Positions 14,001 through 28,600 of a stretch of DNA of 64,000 nucleotides are shown here, in pieces. Source of the stretch: Salvelinus alpinus (taxonomy: Eukaryota; Chordata; Actinopteri; Salmoniformes; Salmonidae). Within the stretch, counting starts at the first letter, position 1, and each line of letters begins with the position of its first letter. A program made the position numbers and the translations under genes. The stretch lies in the NCBI RefSeq assembly GCF_045679555.1, contig NC_092087.1, positions 25,861,367-25,925,366 of the forward strand. Direction: 5' to 3'. The notes under the pieces were generated by a model, which saw only the letters and a list, made by a program, of their open reading frames with translations, was not told the DNA's origin and ran no database searches.

Positions 14001-17000
14001 AGGGGGTGGTTATTCGAGTTATCAGACGCATTAAAAACACATCCCAAACCTCATCGGAATCGGCCTGGGGCTGGGAACCAAACTGCGCGGCTATTTCTGT
14101 GTTCCCCTCGCCATCTCCAGAATGATGTCATTCGCTCTTTTCCCAAGCACATTACAGGACAGAAAGAGAGGGGGAAGGGGAAAGGGAAAGACAAGAAAAA
14201 AGTGCAGTAAAGGTCCCCAAAACTCCTCTGCTCAGCAGAAGAGCCCTGGCTGATAAAGTTATGCTGTACTCATATGTGAACTAATTGACTCACTCTGTCA
14301 GTAGAGAAGAGAAGCTAAGCTCTGTTATTTGAACATGTTCATGGGGGTTAGGTCTCATCCAAGTGAAGAGGGAACAGAATGGACCCAGCTGAAGAGAGCT
14401 GTCTGCAGTCTATACTATCATGCCAAATGTGGAAGAAACAACATTTGTTCAATATTTCACCATGGAGCTTATGGAGTTATATTCACCATGGAGTTTATGG
14501 AGTTATATTCACCATGGAGCTTATGGAGTTATATTCACCATGGAGTTTATGGAGTTATATTCACCATGGAGTTTATGGAGTTATATTCACCATGGAGCTT
14601 ATGGAGTTATATTCACCATGGAGCTTATGGAGTTACAGTGGGGAGATTTTGCAGGTTTTCCTACTTACAAAGCATGTAGAGGTCTGTCATTGTTATCATA
14701 GGTACACTTCAACTGTGAGAGACGGAATCTAAAACAAAAATCCAGAAAATCACATTGTATGATTTTTAAGTAATTAATTTGCATTTTATTGCATGACATA
14801 AGTATTTGATACATCAGAAAAGCAGAACTTAATATTTGGTACAGAAACCTTTGTTTGTAATTACAGAGATCATACGTTTCCTGTAGTTCTTGACCAGGTT
14901 TGCACACACTGCAGCAGGGATTTTGGCCCACTCCTCCATACAGACCTTCTCCAGATCCTTCAGGTTTCGGGGCTGTCGCTGGGCAATACGGACTTTCAGC
15001 TCCCTCCAAAGATTTTCTATTGGGTTCAGGTCTGGAGACTGGCTAGGCCAGGATCTTGAGATGCTTCTTACGGAGCCACTGCTTAGTTGCCCTGGCTGTG
15101 TGTTTCAGGTCGTTGTCATGCTGGAAGACCCAGCCACGGCCCATCTTCATTGCTCATACTGAGGGAAGGAGGTTGTTGACCAAGATCTCGCGATACATGG
15201 CCCCATCCATCCTCCCCTCAATACGGTGCAGTCGTCCTGTCCCCTTTGCAGAAAAGCATCCCCAAAGAATGAAAATCACATTGTATGATTTTTAAGTAAT
15301 TAATTTGCATTTTATTGCATGACATAAGTATTTGATCACTTACCAACCAGTAACTTCTCTCACAGTTGAAGTGTACCTATGATAAAAATTACAGACCTCT
15401 ACATGCTTTGTAAGTAGGAAAACCTGCAAAATCGGCAGTGTATCAAATACTTGTTCTCCCCACTGTATATTCACCATGGAGCTTATGGAGTTATATTCAC
15501 CATGGAGCTTATGATGTTGGATCAGTTCAGGACTCTGTGTTCCATATTTCTGTGTTTATGTTCAAATATTGTGACAGAAGGCACTATCTGGGCTAACGTC
15601 ATATAAAACAGGTTGGACTGGAACCTCAACTAATTACACAATACCTCACCGCTAGCTAATTACACAACCTATACTTGTCTTGTTTGGGGTTTCCTAGCTG
15701 CTGCTATAAAACAACCATCATGCCATCCTTTCCCTCTCTCCGCAACATTGGTGAGCATGGCAGGTCTGAATGCTGTTTGGTTGTGTTGGATTCTGGTGTA
15801 GAGTTCTGGATGTAGTTGGGCTGCAGGTTCGGCCCAAGGCTGACAGATAATTGCTGGTCCTTCTTGAAAACACATTGTAACAGTTTGGTTGTCATAGAAC
15901 AGATGTCTGTACTGTGAGACGCCTAAGACAGCGCTGCAGGGAGGACAGGACGGACAGCTGATCATCCTCGCAGTGGCAGACCACGTGTAACAACACCTGC
16001 ACAGGATCGGTAGATCCGAACATCACACCTGCGGGATAGGATGGCAACAACAACTGCCCGAGTTACACCAGGAACGCACAATCCCTCCATCAGTGCTCAG
16101 ACTGTCCACAATAGGCTGAGAGAGGCTGGACTGAGGGCTTGTAGGTCTGTTGTAAGGCAGGTCCTCACCAGACATCACTGGCAAGAACGTTGCCTATGGG
16201 CACAAACCCACCGTCGCTGGACCAGACAGGACTGGCAAAACGTGCTCTTCACTGATGAGTCACGGTTTTGTCTCACCAGGGGTGATGGTCGGATTCGCGT
16301 TTATCATCGAAAGAATGAGCGTTACACCGAGGCCTGTACTCTGGAGCGGGATCGATTTGAAGGTGGAGGGTCCGTCATGGTCTGGGGCGGTGTGTCACAG
16401 CATCATCGGACTGAACTTGTTGTCATTGCAGGCAATCTCAACGCTGTGCGTTACAGGGAAGACATCCTCCTCCCTCATGTGGTACCCTTCCTGCAGGCTC
16501 ATCCTGACATGACCCTCCAGCATGACAATGCCACCAGCCATACTGCCCGTTCTGTGCGTGATTTCCTGCAAGACAGGAATGTCAGTGTTCTGCCATGACC
16601 AGCGAAGAGCCCGGATCTCAATCCCATTGAGCATGTCTGGGACCTGTTGGATCGGAGGGTGAGGGCTAGGGCCATTGCCCCCAGAAATGTCCGGGAACTT
16701 GCAGGTACCTTGGTGGAAGCGTGGGGTAACATCTCACAGCAAGAACTGGCAAATCTGGTGCAGTCCATGAGGAGGAGATGCACTGCAGTACTTAATGCAG
16801 CTGGTGGCCACACCAGATACTGACTGTTACTTTTGATTTTGACCCCCCCCCCTTTGTTCAGGGACACATTATTCCATTTCTGTTAGTCACATGTCTGTGG
16901 AACATGTTCAGTTTATGTCTCAATTTTTGAATCTTGGTATGTTCATACAAATATTTACACATGTAAAGTTTGCTGAAATTAAACGCAGTTGACAGTGAGG

Positions 17001-20000
17001 ATGTTTCTTTTTTTGCTGAGTTTATTAACCTTCCTGCTAACTTAATCTCTAGCATACATGATCTCTATCTAACACACACACGCACGCACGCACACGCGTA
17101 TACTCACACACATGTAGATTTGGGAGAGCAGGGAGAGGATGTGTCATATTTATTCCATTAGGTTGCAGATTGAAAGGGAGACTTTGTTTTCCACATCAAA
17201 GGCCTGCATGGTGGGAAGCCTCTCCACTTCTCCCTCCTGAATGACTAATAAGAGGGAAATCTGCCTGGTCAAAATAGACCTACCTCATCCTCCTTCTACT
17301 GTGTGTGTGTGCGTGTGGTGTAGACTTATGTGGTGATGGACATGTTTGTAATAAGCTATGTTGGTTTGGTGGGCTATGGGAGGAAGACAGTGTGTGTGTT
17401 GGGGATGTTTATATGGATCTGGTGGTTAAAAGGTACGTAGTGTTGGTTTGGTGGGCTATGGGAGGAAGACAGTGTGTGTGTTGGGGATGTTTATATGGAT
17501 CTGGTGGTTAAAAGGTACGTAGTGTTGGTTTGGTGGGCTATGGGAGGAAGACAGTGTGTGTGTTGGGGATGTTTATATGGATCTGGTGGTTAAAAGGTAC
17601 GTAGTGTTGGTTTGGTGGGCTATGGGAGGAAGACAGTGTGTGTGTTGGGGATGTTTATATGGATCTGGTGGTTAAAAGGTACGTAGTGTTGGTTTGCTGA
17701 TTGCTCTGGCTCATTTGTTGAGTGAATTCGATTGACATAGGGGGCTAAATCCTAACTTGTGAAATGTGTGTGCAAGTTTAACATAAAAACATGCATTGAT
17801 GTCAGTGAGATATTAGCATGAACGTTTGAGTTGCGTGTAGCTACATTTCTTAGTATAGATTGATCTCATAGCATGTTAATGGGATGAGGAAGGTCTCTGT
17901 TGGTCTGTACTGGTTGGGTGATGTGTGAGGAGCTCTGTGTGTCTGCTGACAGCTGTGCTGCTGGCTCCGTATGAAACAGAAATAAAAAGCCGTAACGCAG
18001 CACATTTGTACCCCGGAGCAGATGTGGAGCTCAGGGTGAGAATGCCACACACAGACGGCAGGCGCACACAGACACACACATTAACACACATTAACCAGTC
18101 TCCTGGCTCTCCAAACAGCCAAAAAATACATTTAACCATTAGCTAGCTATTAGTTTTACTTTTCTAAGTGAAGCTTTTATGGTTTTCAGGCCAGGGATCT
18201 CCAGGAGACTACAATTCATACAGGCCGGTAGGCGAGAGGAGAGGTTAGAGAGGAGATAGGATAGAAGGGTAGATGGGCAGAGGGGACAAGAGAGAGGAGG
18301 GGAGAGCGGAGTTTGGGGAGAGGGGCCATATTCCAGAGCTGGCCTGTCCAGTTAAACTTTTTCCTAATGGCTGTGTGCAGATAGCCTGGAGTGAAGGCCT
18401 TTGAGATTGTGACAAAGAGGGGCTTGTGAATGACACGTCTTACTCTGCAGCAGGGGGTGCAGATCCATCCCCCGCTCCAGCACAGCTGTGTGGTCTATTG
18501 ACCCCCCTCCCACCCCTCCTGGTCAGTCCACGCTGCACTGCTCGTTTGGGCCTAACGTTAATGGAATGTTCTACTGCCCGCGCCCCCGGAGACATGATGT
18601 CACTCTCACAAACGCTTTCAAAGAAAAAACAGCTTTTATGTGTCCAAGCAGACAATGGAGAAGGAGAGAAAGAGAGAAGGAGAGATAGAGAGATAGAGAG
18701 AGATAGCGAGATATAGAGAGATATAGAGAGAGAGAGAGAGTTGACAATGCCGTGGTGACCCATTAAACAAGGCCATAATTTCCCAACCTCTACTGCCGAG
18801 GAGACATGGCCAAGTAGGTCCGACTCCACTGTAAATGTGTCAGAACATAAGCATCCTATTACGACTTTATGGCACCATCATTACAGGGACACATTACAGC
18901 ACAGAGAGACAGAGGATCCATACCTTTAAATACTCCCACAGTGGAAACTGGACCAGAGAGAATGGGATCTGAAAATAGAAAACGGAAATGTGATACATAT
19001 ATAGCGTGTCATTATCAATCAATACATCATATTTATAACAACTCTGCCAGATAATCACCTCGAAGAAAATAAAATGTCAAACCAAAAGCCTAAGACTCAG
19101 GCTAAGACTCAGTACACAACCAAATTAGTATTTCCTTTTGGAGTTGGCTTTACATGGTCAAAGGTCACAATGATTCTCATACTGCAATCCATTACATAAC
19201 ACGTTGGAAAAGTGAATGATTTCATGAGTATCCTTATTTCACAGCAGAGCCATGCTAGTGCTCTCTCTCTCCTAAGCTAAGCTGCATGACGTCATGTCGT
19301 CCACACGGACGGGATCTCTTGGATCTGGACCGTGGCGAGATGGAGGGGTGAAGAGATGCAGATATGAAGCTAGTGAGATGGATGTGGAGAAAGTGTATAC
19401 TTAAAACCAGGGCCTGATTCTCTCTCCTTCCATGTCTCTCCCCCTCTAATTCCTTCTTCTTCTTCTACCACACACACACACACACTCTCTCTCTCTCTCT
19501 CTCTCTCTCTGAGATCAGTGGTGATGATTAATAAATGAGAGGGCTGTGGTCTGGAGCTCAGGGATGGAGGGATGAAAGAAGGAGAGATGGGGATCAGAAT
19601 AGTCTGGCAGTGAGACAGAGGGCTGCCACTGGAAACTATCTATCAGCTCACACAGGAAGTTACAGGGAGAGGAAATCAATGTCACTGCCTGCTGGACGGA
19701 GATCGGACACACGCACACACAAAATGTCACCCCCATTGATCCTACCAACAACAGCAGCATTTATTAATGTCTCTGAAGCTCAATTGGACAGTATTACCAA
19801 GACAAACTCATCCTAATTTAAAAGTGTATCAGTCTGGGTCTGGACAGACATACACCAGCCTAACCCTCCTCTAGTCCCTCCTCTAGTCCCTCCTCTAGTC
19901 CTCACACTGCTGCTGCATCTCTGGATGTCATGCTCACTTCACTCCAACAGAGCTCTTTATAGGCTACTTCTGGATAGAAAACAGCTAAACCTAGTGATAG

Positions 20001-22584
20001 GTTCTCACTGTCTGTCAGACAGTACTTTTCTCTCACTCAGGTATCCCTCAGACATCTCTCTCCATCTTTGTTTCGCTCTCAGCTTGGCAGACATATTTAT
20101 TATGAGGAACATACAGTACTTACCCAAGCTGTGCTGTGAGCTTCATGGCAAGAAGAGAGCATTGGTTTCAGTGGAGAGGATCACTATAACAGACACCTGT
20201 CTTCTATTAGGGTTGAGATGAATTCAACCTTTCCAGACTGCTGCTAGAGAGATGGCTTCTGAGAAGCCCCTGATCCACCACTGATTTATGCACACGTTTT
20301 ACACCTCTGGCAGTGTGTCTGTGTGTGTGTGTGTGTCAGTCCATCTGGCAATGATGGAGTGCCTGAAAGCCGCATATGGTCAGATTTATATTGATAAGCC
20401 ATTTATGATGGGAGGGCTGAGGGAGACTGTTCACACACTCCTGACACACTCCTGGTAGAGAGGGAGTGTGTGTGTGTGTATCCAACTAACACTGATACAG
20501 GGGCAGACGTGGGATGATAAGGTACATCCAATGATTGAGATGGGGTGAAGATAAAATGATACTTCGGGATTTTGGCAATGAGGCCCTTTAACTAATTCTA
20601 CAGAGTCAGATAAACTCGTGGATACCATTTGTATGTCTCGGTGTCCAGGAGGAAGTTTAGCGAGACAATGCCAACCAGCATTAGCGTAATGAGCAGTTAC
20701 CCATAGACTTCCAGTCATTGCGCTAACACTAGTTAGCAATTGCGATGGCGATAGTTAGCAACTTCCTTCAAACTACACACAGACATAAAAATAGTATCCA
20801 CCAGTTCATCTGACTCTGGGGAAAATTCATCTGACTCTCTGCCAAAATCCCGAAGTATCCCTTTAACTGATGTGGGTGGCAGAGCAGGTGACTGACTCAA
20901 CGGAGATAGCTCATAAGACAATCATAACTTGTGATGCCATTGTACTTTTTATTTAACCTTTATTTAACTAGGCAAGTCAGTTAAGAACAAATGAGTATTT
21001 ACATTGACAGCCTACCCCGGCCAAACCCGAACGACACCGGGCCAATAATGCGGCGCCCTATGGGACTCCCAGTCACGGTTGGTTGTGATACAGCCTTGAA
21101 TCGAACCAGGGTCTGTAGTGACGCCTCTAGCACTGGGATGCAGTGCCATAGACCGCTGCGCCACTCGGGAGACCATTGAACAGCTGTGTAGGTGAGTACT
21201 TTAACCCAAGAAAGTGAGAATGAGAGAGCGAGATTGAGAAAGAACGAGTAGTTATTTTCCTCCCTCCCTTCCTCTCAGACTGTTGCAATGAGCCCTGTCC
21301 CCTCCAGGCAGCGCAGCCATATTAATATTCTGAGTTCAGAGGGCCCTGCCACAAATCTGCCCGGCACATGAAGGGAGGCACGCCAGCACGTATAAAAGGC
21401 AGATACGTCCTGTGCTTACTCTGCCCCTCGTCCCCCAGCACCCGCCTCTTATAACGGCCCAGCAAAGAGAGAGCACGGTATTCAGCTCTGTAAAGCCTGC
21501 CTGCCTTTGAGGCAGGTGGGCTGGGTCGGGCCAGATCGGGCCCCAGCGCGTGTCACTACTCTGGCTCTGCATGATAATACAACACCACACGGCCAGGCCC
21601 AATAAAACCACTGAGGAACAGACTGGAGAAAAGGGCAGCGTTGAGTAGGCCTGGCACACCACATTGCCCTCACCAACACATAAAACAAGTCATTTAAACA
21701 AATAGGCTACCCAGCCATGAGCTAATTCAACACGTCAAATAGGGAGACGGGCAGAAGACGAATGGGAGTATCGACAGCAGACAGTGTGGCGAACCGAACG
21801 CCTCGTAGATTTAAAAAGACGCCGTGTTGGTGGAACAGAGAGCAGAGAGGCTGCAGGGCAGGCAGGTGTCTGTTGGACCTAGTGAAACAGATTGAAGGTT
21901 TTCTTCCCATTTGGTTAAGTACACAGGTGTCATAATGACATGCAACAAGAGCCATAGGAGAACAAAGCCGCTGAGTCACAGTAAGAGTAGTGTTACTAAA
22001 GCAAAAACATAAACACATTATTGTGGTTTGTGGTCTAAAGACCAGAACGACAGAACGAGAGAAAATTGAGAGATCAGACATATTCATGTCTGTTTTAGGA
22101 AAGCGTAGCATGTCTCCATTCCCTTAATGCGAGTGACATCAGAGTGGGGGATATTTCTCAACCACACCACCATTCCACTGCATGACAGCTCAGAGTCAGC
22201 CTCTGCTCCCAGGTCCTTCAGCCTGACAGGATTACACTGGAGGATGGGGTGTCAGTCAGTCACATGGCCATGCTGGTGTGTGTTTTCAAGTCTTATGTAC
22301 AGGATACACATGGTATTCACATGGTATTCACCTTCCAACAAAATACTTACTTGCAGGTTTATTCTCAACAATGCAACAATAAGAAATAATAAAATATAAG
22401 AATACGAACATAAAGTAAATGGCTCAGTAGAATAGAATAATACATTTTAGCATAAGTATAATACAGAAACGTATGTGTTTTTTGGAAGGGGGGATTGGGG
22501 GGGCAAGTGTTTGAATTGAGAAGTATTAGCAATAGTAAAAATGATTTGATTTTGGTAGCAGCAGTTGTGATGTGTGTAGTATGA

Positions 22585-22644
<60 letters not shown>

Positions 22645-25600
22645 AGGTGTGTGTGTGTTAAGGTGTGTGTGTGTGTTAAGGTGTGGGGAGTCAGTGCTGG
22701 TGGTCAGTCCAGTTCAAGTGTTCAGGAGTCTCATGGGTTGTAGATAGAAACTGTCTCTGAGCCTGTTGCTATCAGTCTGCCCGACGGTAAGTGAGTGAAC
22801 AACTCGTGGCTGGGGTGTGTAGAGTCCTCGATGATGCTGCGGGACTTCCTCAGGCACCGTTTCAAGTAGATGTCCTGGATGGGTGGGAACACAGCCCCAG
22901 GGCATTGAGGTCGTGGATGGAGAAATTCTGTACCAGGCAGTGATGCAATTGGTCAAGACACTCTCGATGGTGCAGTAGTACTACTTGGAGAGGATGCGGG
23001 GTGGCATGCCTAATTTCTTCAGATGTCTTAGGAAGTAGAGGAGCTGTGCGCCTTCTTGACAAGAGTGGTGGTGTTATTAGTCATGTCAAGTCATCTGTGA
23101 TGTGGACACAGAGGAACTCAAAACTGTTGACTCTCTACTGCAGTCCCGTTGATACAGATCGCGGTGTGTTCCCTCTGCTTCCTAAAGTCAACAACCAACT
23201 CCTTTGTTTTGCTGCCGTTGAGGGAGAGGTTGTTGTCCTGGCACCACACACCAGTTCACTTACCTCCTCCCTAGAGGATCACTTGTCGTTGTTGGTTATC
23301 AGGCCTACAACCGTGGTGTCATCAGAAAACTTGATGATGGAGTTGGTTTCGTGCAAAGCCTTGTATTCATGGGTAAACAGGAAGTACAGCAGAGGGCTGA
23401 GGACACACCCCTGGGGGCCCCTGTATTAAGAGTCAGTATGGAGGTGTTGTTGCCAATCCTCACAGCCTGTGGTCTGCCTGTCATGAAGTGCAGGATCTAG
23501 TTGAAGGGTAGTGTCCAGACCCAGGGCTTTGAGCTTGGAGGGAACAATAGTGTTGAACGCTGAAATGTCAATGAACAGCATTCTCACATACACTACATCA
23601 CCAAAAGTATGTGGACACCTGCTAATCGAACATCTCATTCCAAAATCATAGGCATTAATATGGAGTTGGTCACACCTTTGCTGCTATAACAGCCTCTACT
23701 CTTCTGGGAAGGATTCCACGAGATGTTGGAACATTGCTGTGTGGATTTGCTTCCATTCCACCACAAAGAATAAGTGAGGCTGGGCACTGATGTTGGGTGG
23801 CTCGCAGTCGGCGTTTCAACTCATCCCAAAGGTGTTCGATGATGGTTGAGGTTAGGGCTCTGTGCAGGCCAGTCAAGTTCTGCCACACTGATCTCGACAA
23901 ACTATTTCTGTATGGACCTCGCTTTGTGCATGAGGGCATTGTCATGCAGAAAAAGGAAAGGCCCCTCCCAAACTGTTGCCACAAAATTGGAAGCACAGAA
24001 TCGTCTAGAATGTCATTGTATACTGTAGTGTTAAGATTTCCCTTCACTGGAACAAAGGGGCCTAGCCCGAACCATGAAAAACAGCCCTAGACCATTATTC
24101 CTGCTCCACCAAACTTTACATTTGGCACTATGCATTGGGGCAGGTACGTTCTCCTGGCTTCCGCCAAACACAGATTCGTCCAACGGACTGCCAGATGGTG
24201 AATCGTTAATCATCACTCCAGAGAATGTGTTTCCACTGCTCCAGAGTCCAACAGTGACACACTTTACGCCACTCCAGCCGATGCTTGGCATTGCACATGG
24301 TGATCTTAGGCATGTGTACGGCTGCTGGCCATGGAAACCCATTTCATGAAGCTCCCGATGAACAGTTATTGTACTGACGTTGCTTCCAGAGGCAGTTTGG
24401 AACTCTATAGTGAGTGTTGCTGCTGAGGACAGATGATTTTTAAGCGCTATCCTCTTCAGCATCCGGCGGACCCGTTCTGTGAGCTTGTGTGGCCTGCCAC
24501 TTCACGCCTGAGCCGTTGTTGCTCTTATACCTTACCACTTCACAATAAGAGCACTGACAGTTGACCGGGGCAGCTCTAGCAGGGCAGAAATTTGACGAAC
24601 TGACTTGTTGGAAAGGTAGCATCCTATGACGGTGCCACATTGAAAGTCACTGATCTCTTCAGTAAGGCCATTCTACTGCCAATGTTTGTCTATGGAGATT
24701 GAATGGCTGTGTGCTTAATTTTATACACCTGTCAGTAATGGGTTTGGCTGAAATAGCTGAACCCACTAATTTGAAGGGGTGTCCACATACTTTGTATATA
24801 CAGTGCCTTCAAAAATTATTCAGACCCCTTGACTTTTTCCGCATTTTTTTTACGTTACAGCCTTCTTCTAAAATGTATTAAATAAAAATAAATATCCTCA
24901 GCAATCTACTACACACAATACCTCATAATGAGAAAACAAAAACAGAATTTTAGAAATGTATATGAAAAAAAAACAACAGAAATACCTTATTTACATAAGT
25001 ATTCAGCCTCTTTGCGATTAGACTTCGAAATTGAGCTCAGGTGCATCCTTATCTTTTAATGGCGTTTCCATTGATCATCCTTGAGAAGTTTCTACAACTT
25101 GATTGGAGTACACCCGTGGGAAATTCAATTGATTGGACATAATTTGGAAAGGCACACACCTGTCTATATAAGGTCCCACAGCTGACAGTGCATGTCAGAG
25201 CAAAAACCAAGCCATGAGGTTGAAGGAATTGTCCATAGAGCTCCGAGACAGGATTGTGTTGAGGCACAGATCTGGGGAAGGGAACCAAAACATTTCCGCA
25301 GAATTGAAGGTCCACAAGAACACAATGGCCTCCATCATTCTTAAATGAAAGATGTTTGTAACCACCAAGACTCTTCCTAGAGCAGGCCGCCAGGCCAAAC
25401 TGAGCAGTCGGGGGTGAAGGGCCTTGGTCAGGGAGGTGACCAAGAACCTGAAGGCTTTAGCTTTAGAGATCTACTGTGGAGATGGGAGAACCTTCCAGAA
25501 AGACAACCATCTCTGCAGCACTCCACCAATCAAGCCTTTATGGTAGTGGTCAGATGGAAGCCACTCCTCAGTAAAAAGGCACATGACAGCCCGCTTGGAG

Positions 25601-28600
25601 TTAGCCAAAAGGCACCTAAAGACTCTCAGACCATGAGAAACAAGATTCTCTGGTCTGATGAAACCAAGATTCAACTCTTTGGACTGAATGCCAAGTGTCA
25701 CGTCTGGAGGAAACCTGGCACCCTCCCTACGTTGAAGAATGGTGGTGGCAGCACCATGGTGTGGGGATGTTTTTCAGCGGCAGGGACTGGGCACTAGTCA
25801 AGATCAAGGCAAAGATGAACGGAGAACGTACAAAGAGATCCTTGATGAAAACCTGCTCCAGAGCGCTCAGGACCTCAGACGGGGGCAAAGGTTCAGCTTC
25901 CAACAGGACAATGACCCTAAACACACAGCCAAGACAAAGCAGAGTGGCTTCTGTACAAGTCTCTGAATGTCCTTGATTGGCCCAGCCAGAACTCGGACTT
26001 GAACCCGGTCAAACATCTCTGGAGAGACCTGAAAATAGCTGTGTAGCGACGCTCCCCATCCAACCTGATAGAGCTTGAGAGGATCTGCAGAGAAGAATGG
26101 GAGAAACTCCCCAAATACAGGTGTGCCAAGCTTGTAGCATTATATCCAAGAAGACTTGAGGCTGTAGTCACTGCCAAAGGTGCTTCAACAAAGTACTGAG
26201 TAAAGGGTCTGAATACTTATGTAAATATGATAGCAGTTTATTTTAGCACAAAAAAAATCTAAACCTGTTTTGGCTTTGTCGTTATGGTATTGTATGTAGA
26301 TTAGTTTTATTTCTCATCATTTATTCAATTTTCAAATTAAGCTGTAACGTAACAAAATGTGGAAAAAGTAAAGGGGCCTGAATACTTTCCCCGAAGGCAA
26401 AGTATAGATGTTCCTCTTGTACAGATGTGTTAGGGCCGTGTGAATAGCGATGGAAATGGCATCTTCCGTGGATCTGTTTGAGTGGAAGGCAAATCGGAGT
26501 GGGTGCAGTGTGCCATGCCTTGATGTGGGCAAAGACCAGCCTCTCAAAGAACTTCATGATGACATGGGTGAGTGCGACGGGGCGACAATCATTTAGAGGG
26601 TGTGTGTGTACTCTTAACTGTATTAGTATTCAGAGACGCTTCAGGCCGTCTCAGGCTCTTAGCCACTCACTCGACGGCAGGAAAAACATGTCAAAATACA
26701 TTGAGTCTGATTGGAGGGCTTGCAGTTGGCTGCAATTTGACAAATTACTTTAATAGGTCAGGCTTCAGCCCTGCATACTGATGACAAGCATGTGGATAGT
26801 TAGACAGAGAAAAGGTGGATAATTTAAATATCTCTGTCTACACGTCATTTTCGGTCACAACTTGTAGACTTGTTTACGTGCTGCTGTGCATTTTTGTTGC
26901 TAACCTTACTTTGCTACCTGACATCTTTACGGTTTTTACTTTTTAATTACCGTTTATATTTTTTGTTTCCCCCCCCCCTCGCTCTACTTTTTTTTCATTC
27001 AACCTTTTCACTCCAGACGCTTTATCTGGAAGTGGTTCGTCAGGACCTCCACCAGCCGAAGCTAAGTAGTAACATTAACATGATGCCTTCTAATTGCAGT
27101 CGCTGTACTCATAATATACAGGAGAACGATTGCCTTATGGCAAGGATAGCTGTGCTGCAAGCCCAGCTTCAGACGCAATCGTTAGGCAAGGGTAATTTCA
27201 GTGTAGGAAAGGATGGCGTCTGTGCCACCAGTAAGTACAGATAGTAGTATAAATTCCATCGCACAGTCCCCGCAGCCGGACAACTTTCTCATGGCTTCTG
27301 GAGGGACATGCTGTAGGAATGCTCAACCGGTGTCGCTCATTCAGCCGACAGAAACTTTCAACCGGTTCTCCCCATTGAGCAGCGAGTCGGAGTCTGAGGC
27401 CGAGTCTTCTCTTGTCTCTACTCCTCCCGTTACGGGGTCTGAGACGCCGAAGCCTCCCACCATTAGCTCTGACAAATTGAAAACCCTAGTCATTGGCGAC
27501 TCCATTACCTGCAGTATTAGACTTAAAACGAATCATCCAGCGATCATACACTGTTTACGAGGGGGCAGGGCTACCGACGTTAAGGCTAATCTGAAGATGG
27601 TTCTGGCTAAAGATAAAACTGGCAAGTGTAGAGAGTATAGGGATATTGTTATCCACGTCGGCACCAACGATGTTAGGATGAAACAGTCAGAGGTCACCAA
27701 GCGCAACATAGCTTCAGCCTGTAAATCAGCTACAAAGATGTAATTGTAATTGTCTCTGGCCCCCTCCCAGTTAGGGGGAGTGATGAGCTCTACAGCAGAG
27801 TTTCACAACTCAATCGCTGGTTGAAAACTGTTTTCTATCCCTCCCAAAATATAGAATTTGTAGATAATTGGCCCTCTTTCTGGGACTCACCCACAAACAG
27901 GACCAAGCCTGACTTGTTGAGGAGTGACGGACTCCATACTAGCTGGAGGGGTGCTCTCATCTTATCTACGAACATAGACAGGGCGCTAACTCCCCTAGCT
28001 CCACAATGAGATAGGGTGCAGGCCAGGCAGCAGGCTGTTAGCCAGCCTGCCAGCTTAGTGGAGTCTGCCACTAGCAGTCAGTGTAGTCAGCTCAGCTATC
28101 CCCATTGAGACCGTGTCTGTGCCTCGACCTAGTTTGGGCAAAACTAAACATGGCGGTGTTCGCCTTAGCAATCTCACTTGAATAAAGACCTTCTCCATTC
28201 CTGCCATTATTGAAAGAGATTGTGATACCTCACATCTCAAAATAGGGCTACTTAATGTTAGATCCCTCACTTCCAAGGCAGTTATAGTCAACAAACTAAT
28301 CACTGATCATAACCTTGATGTGATTGGCCTGACTGAAACATGGCTTAAGCCTGATGAATTTACTGTGTTAAATGAGGCCTCACCTCCTGGTTACACTAGT
28401 GACCATATCCCCCGCGCATCCCGCAAAGGCGGAGGTGTTGCTAACATTTATGATAGCAAATTTCAATTTACCAACAAAAAACCCCCGACATTTCCGTCTT
28501 TTGAGCTTCTAGTCATGAAATATATTTAGCCTACTCAATCACTTTTTATAGCTACTGTTTACAGGCCTCCTGGGCCATATACAGCGTTCCTCACTGAGTT

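Noticed and set aside
14329..14732. Three overlapping frames rich in '[16 protein letters not shown]'
   Set aside because: The 26-bp minisatellite read in all three frames.
20946..21174. A functional tRNA gene from the A and B boxes
   Set aside because: The boxes belong to a SINE head; no cloverleaf with proper acceptor and anticodon stems is seen and a SINE tail follows.
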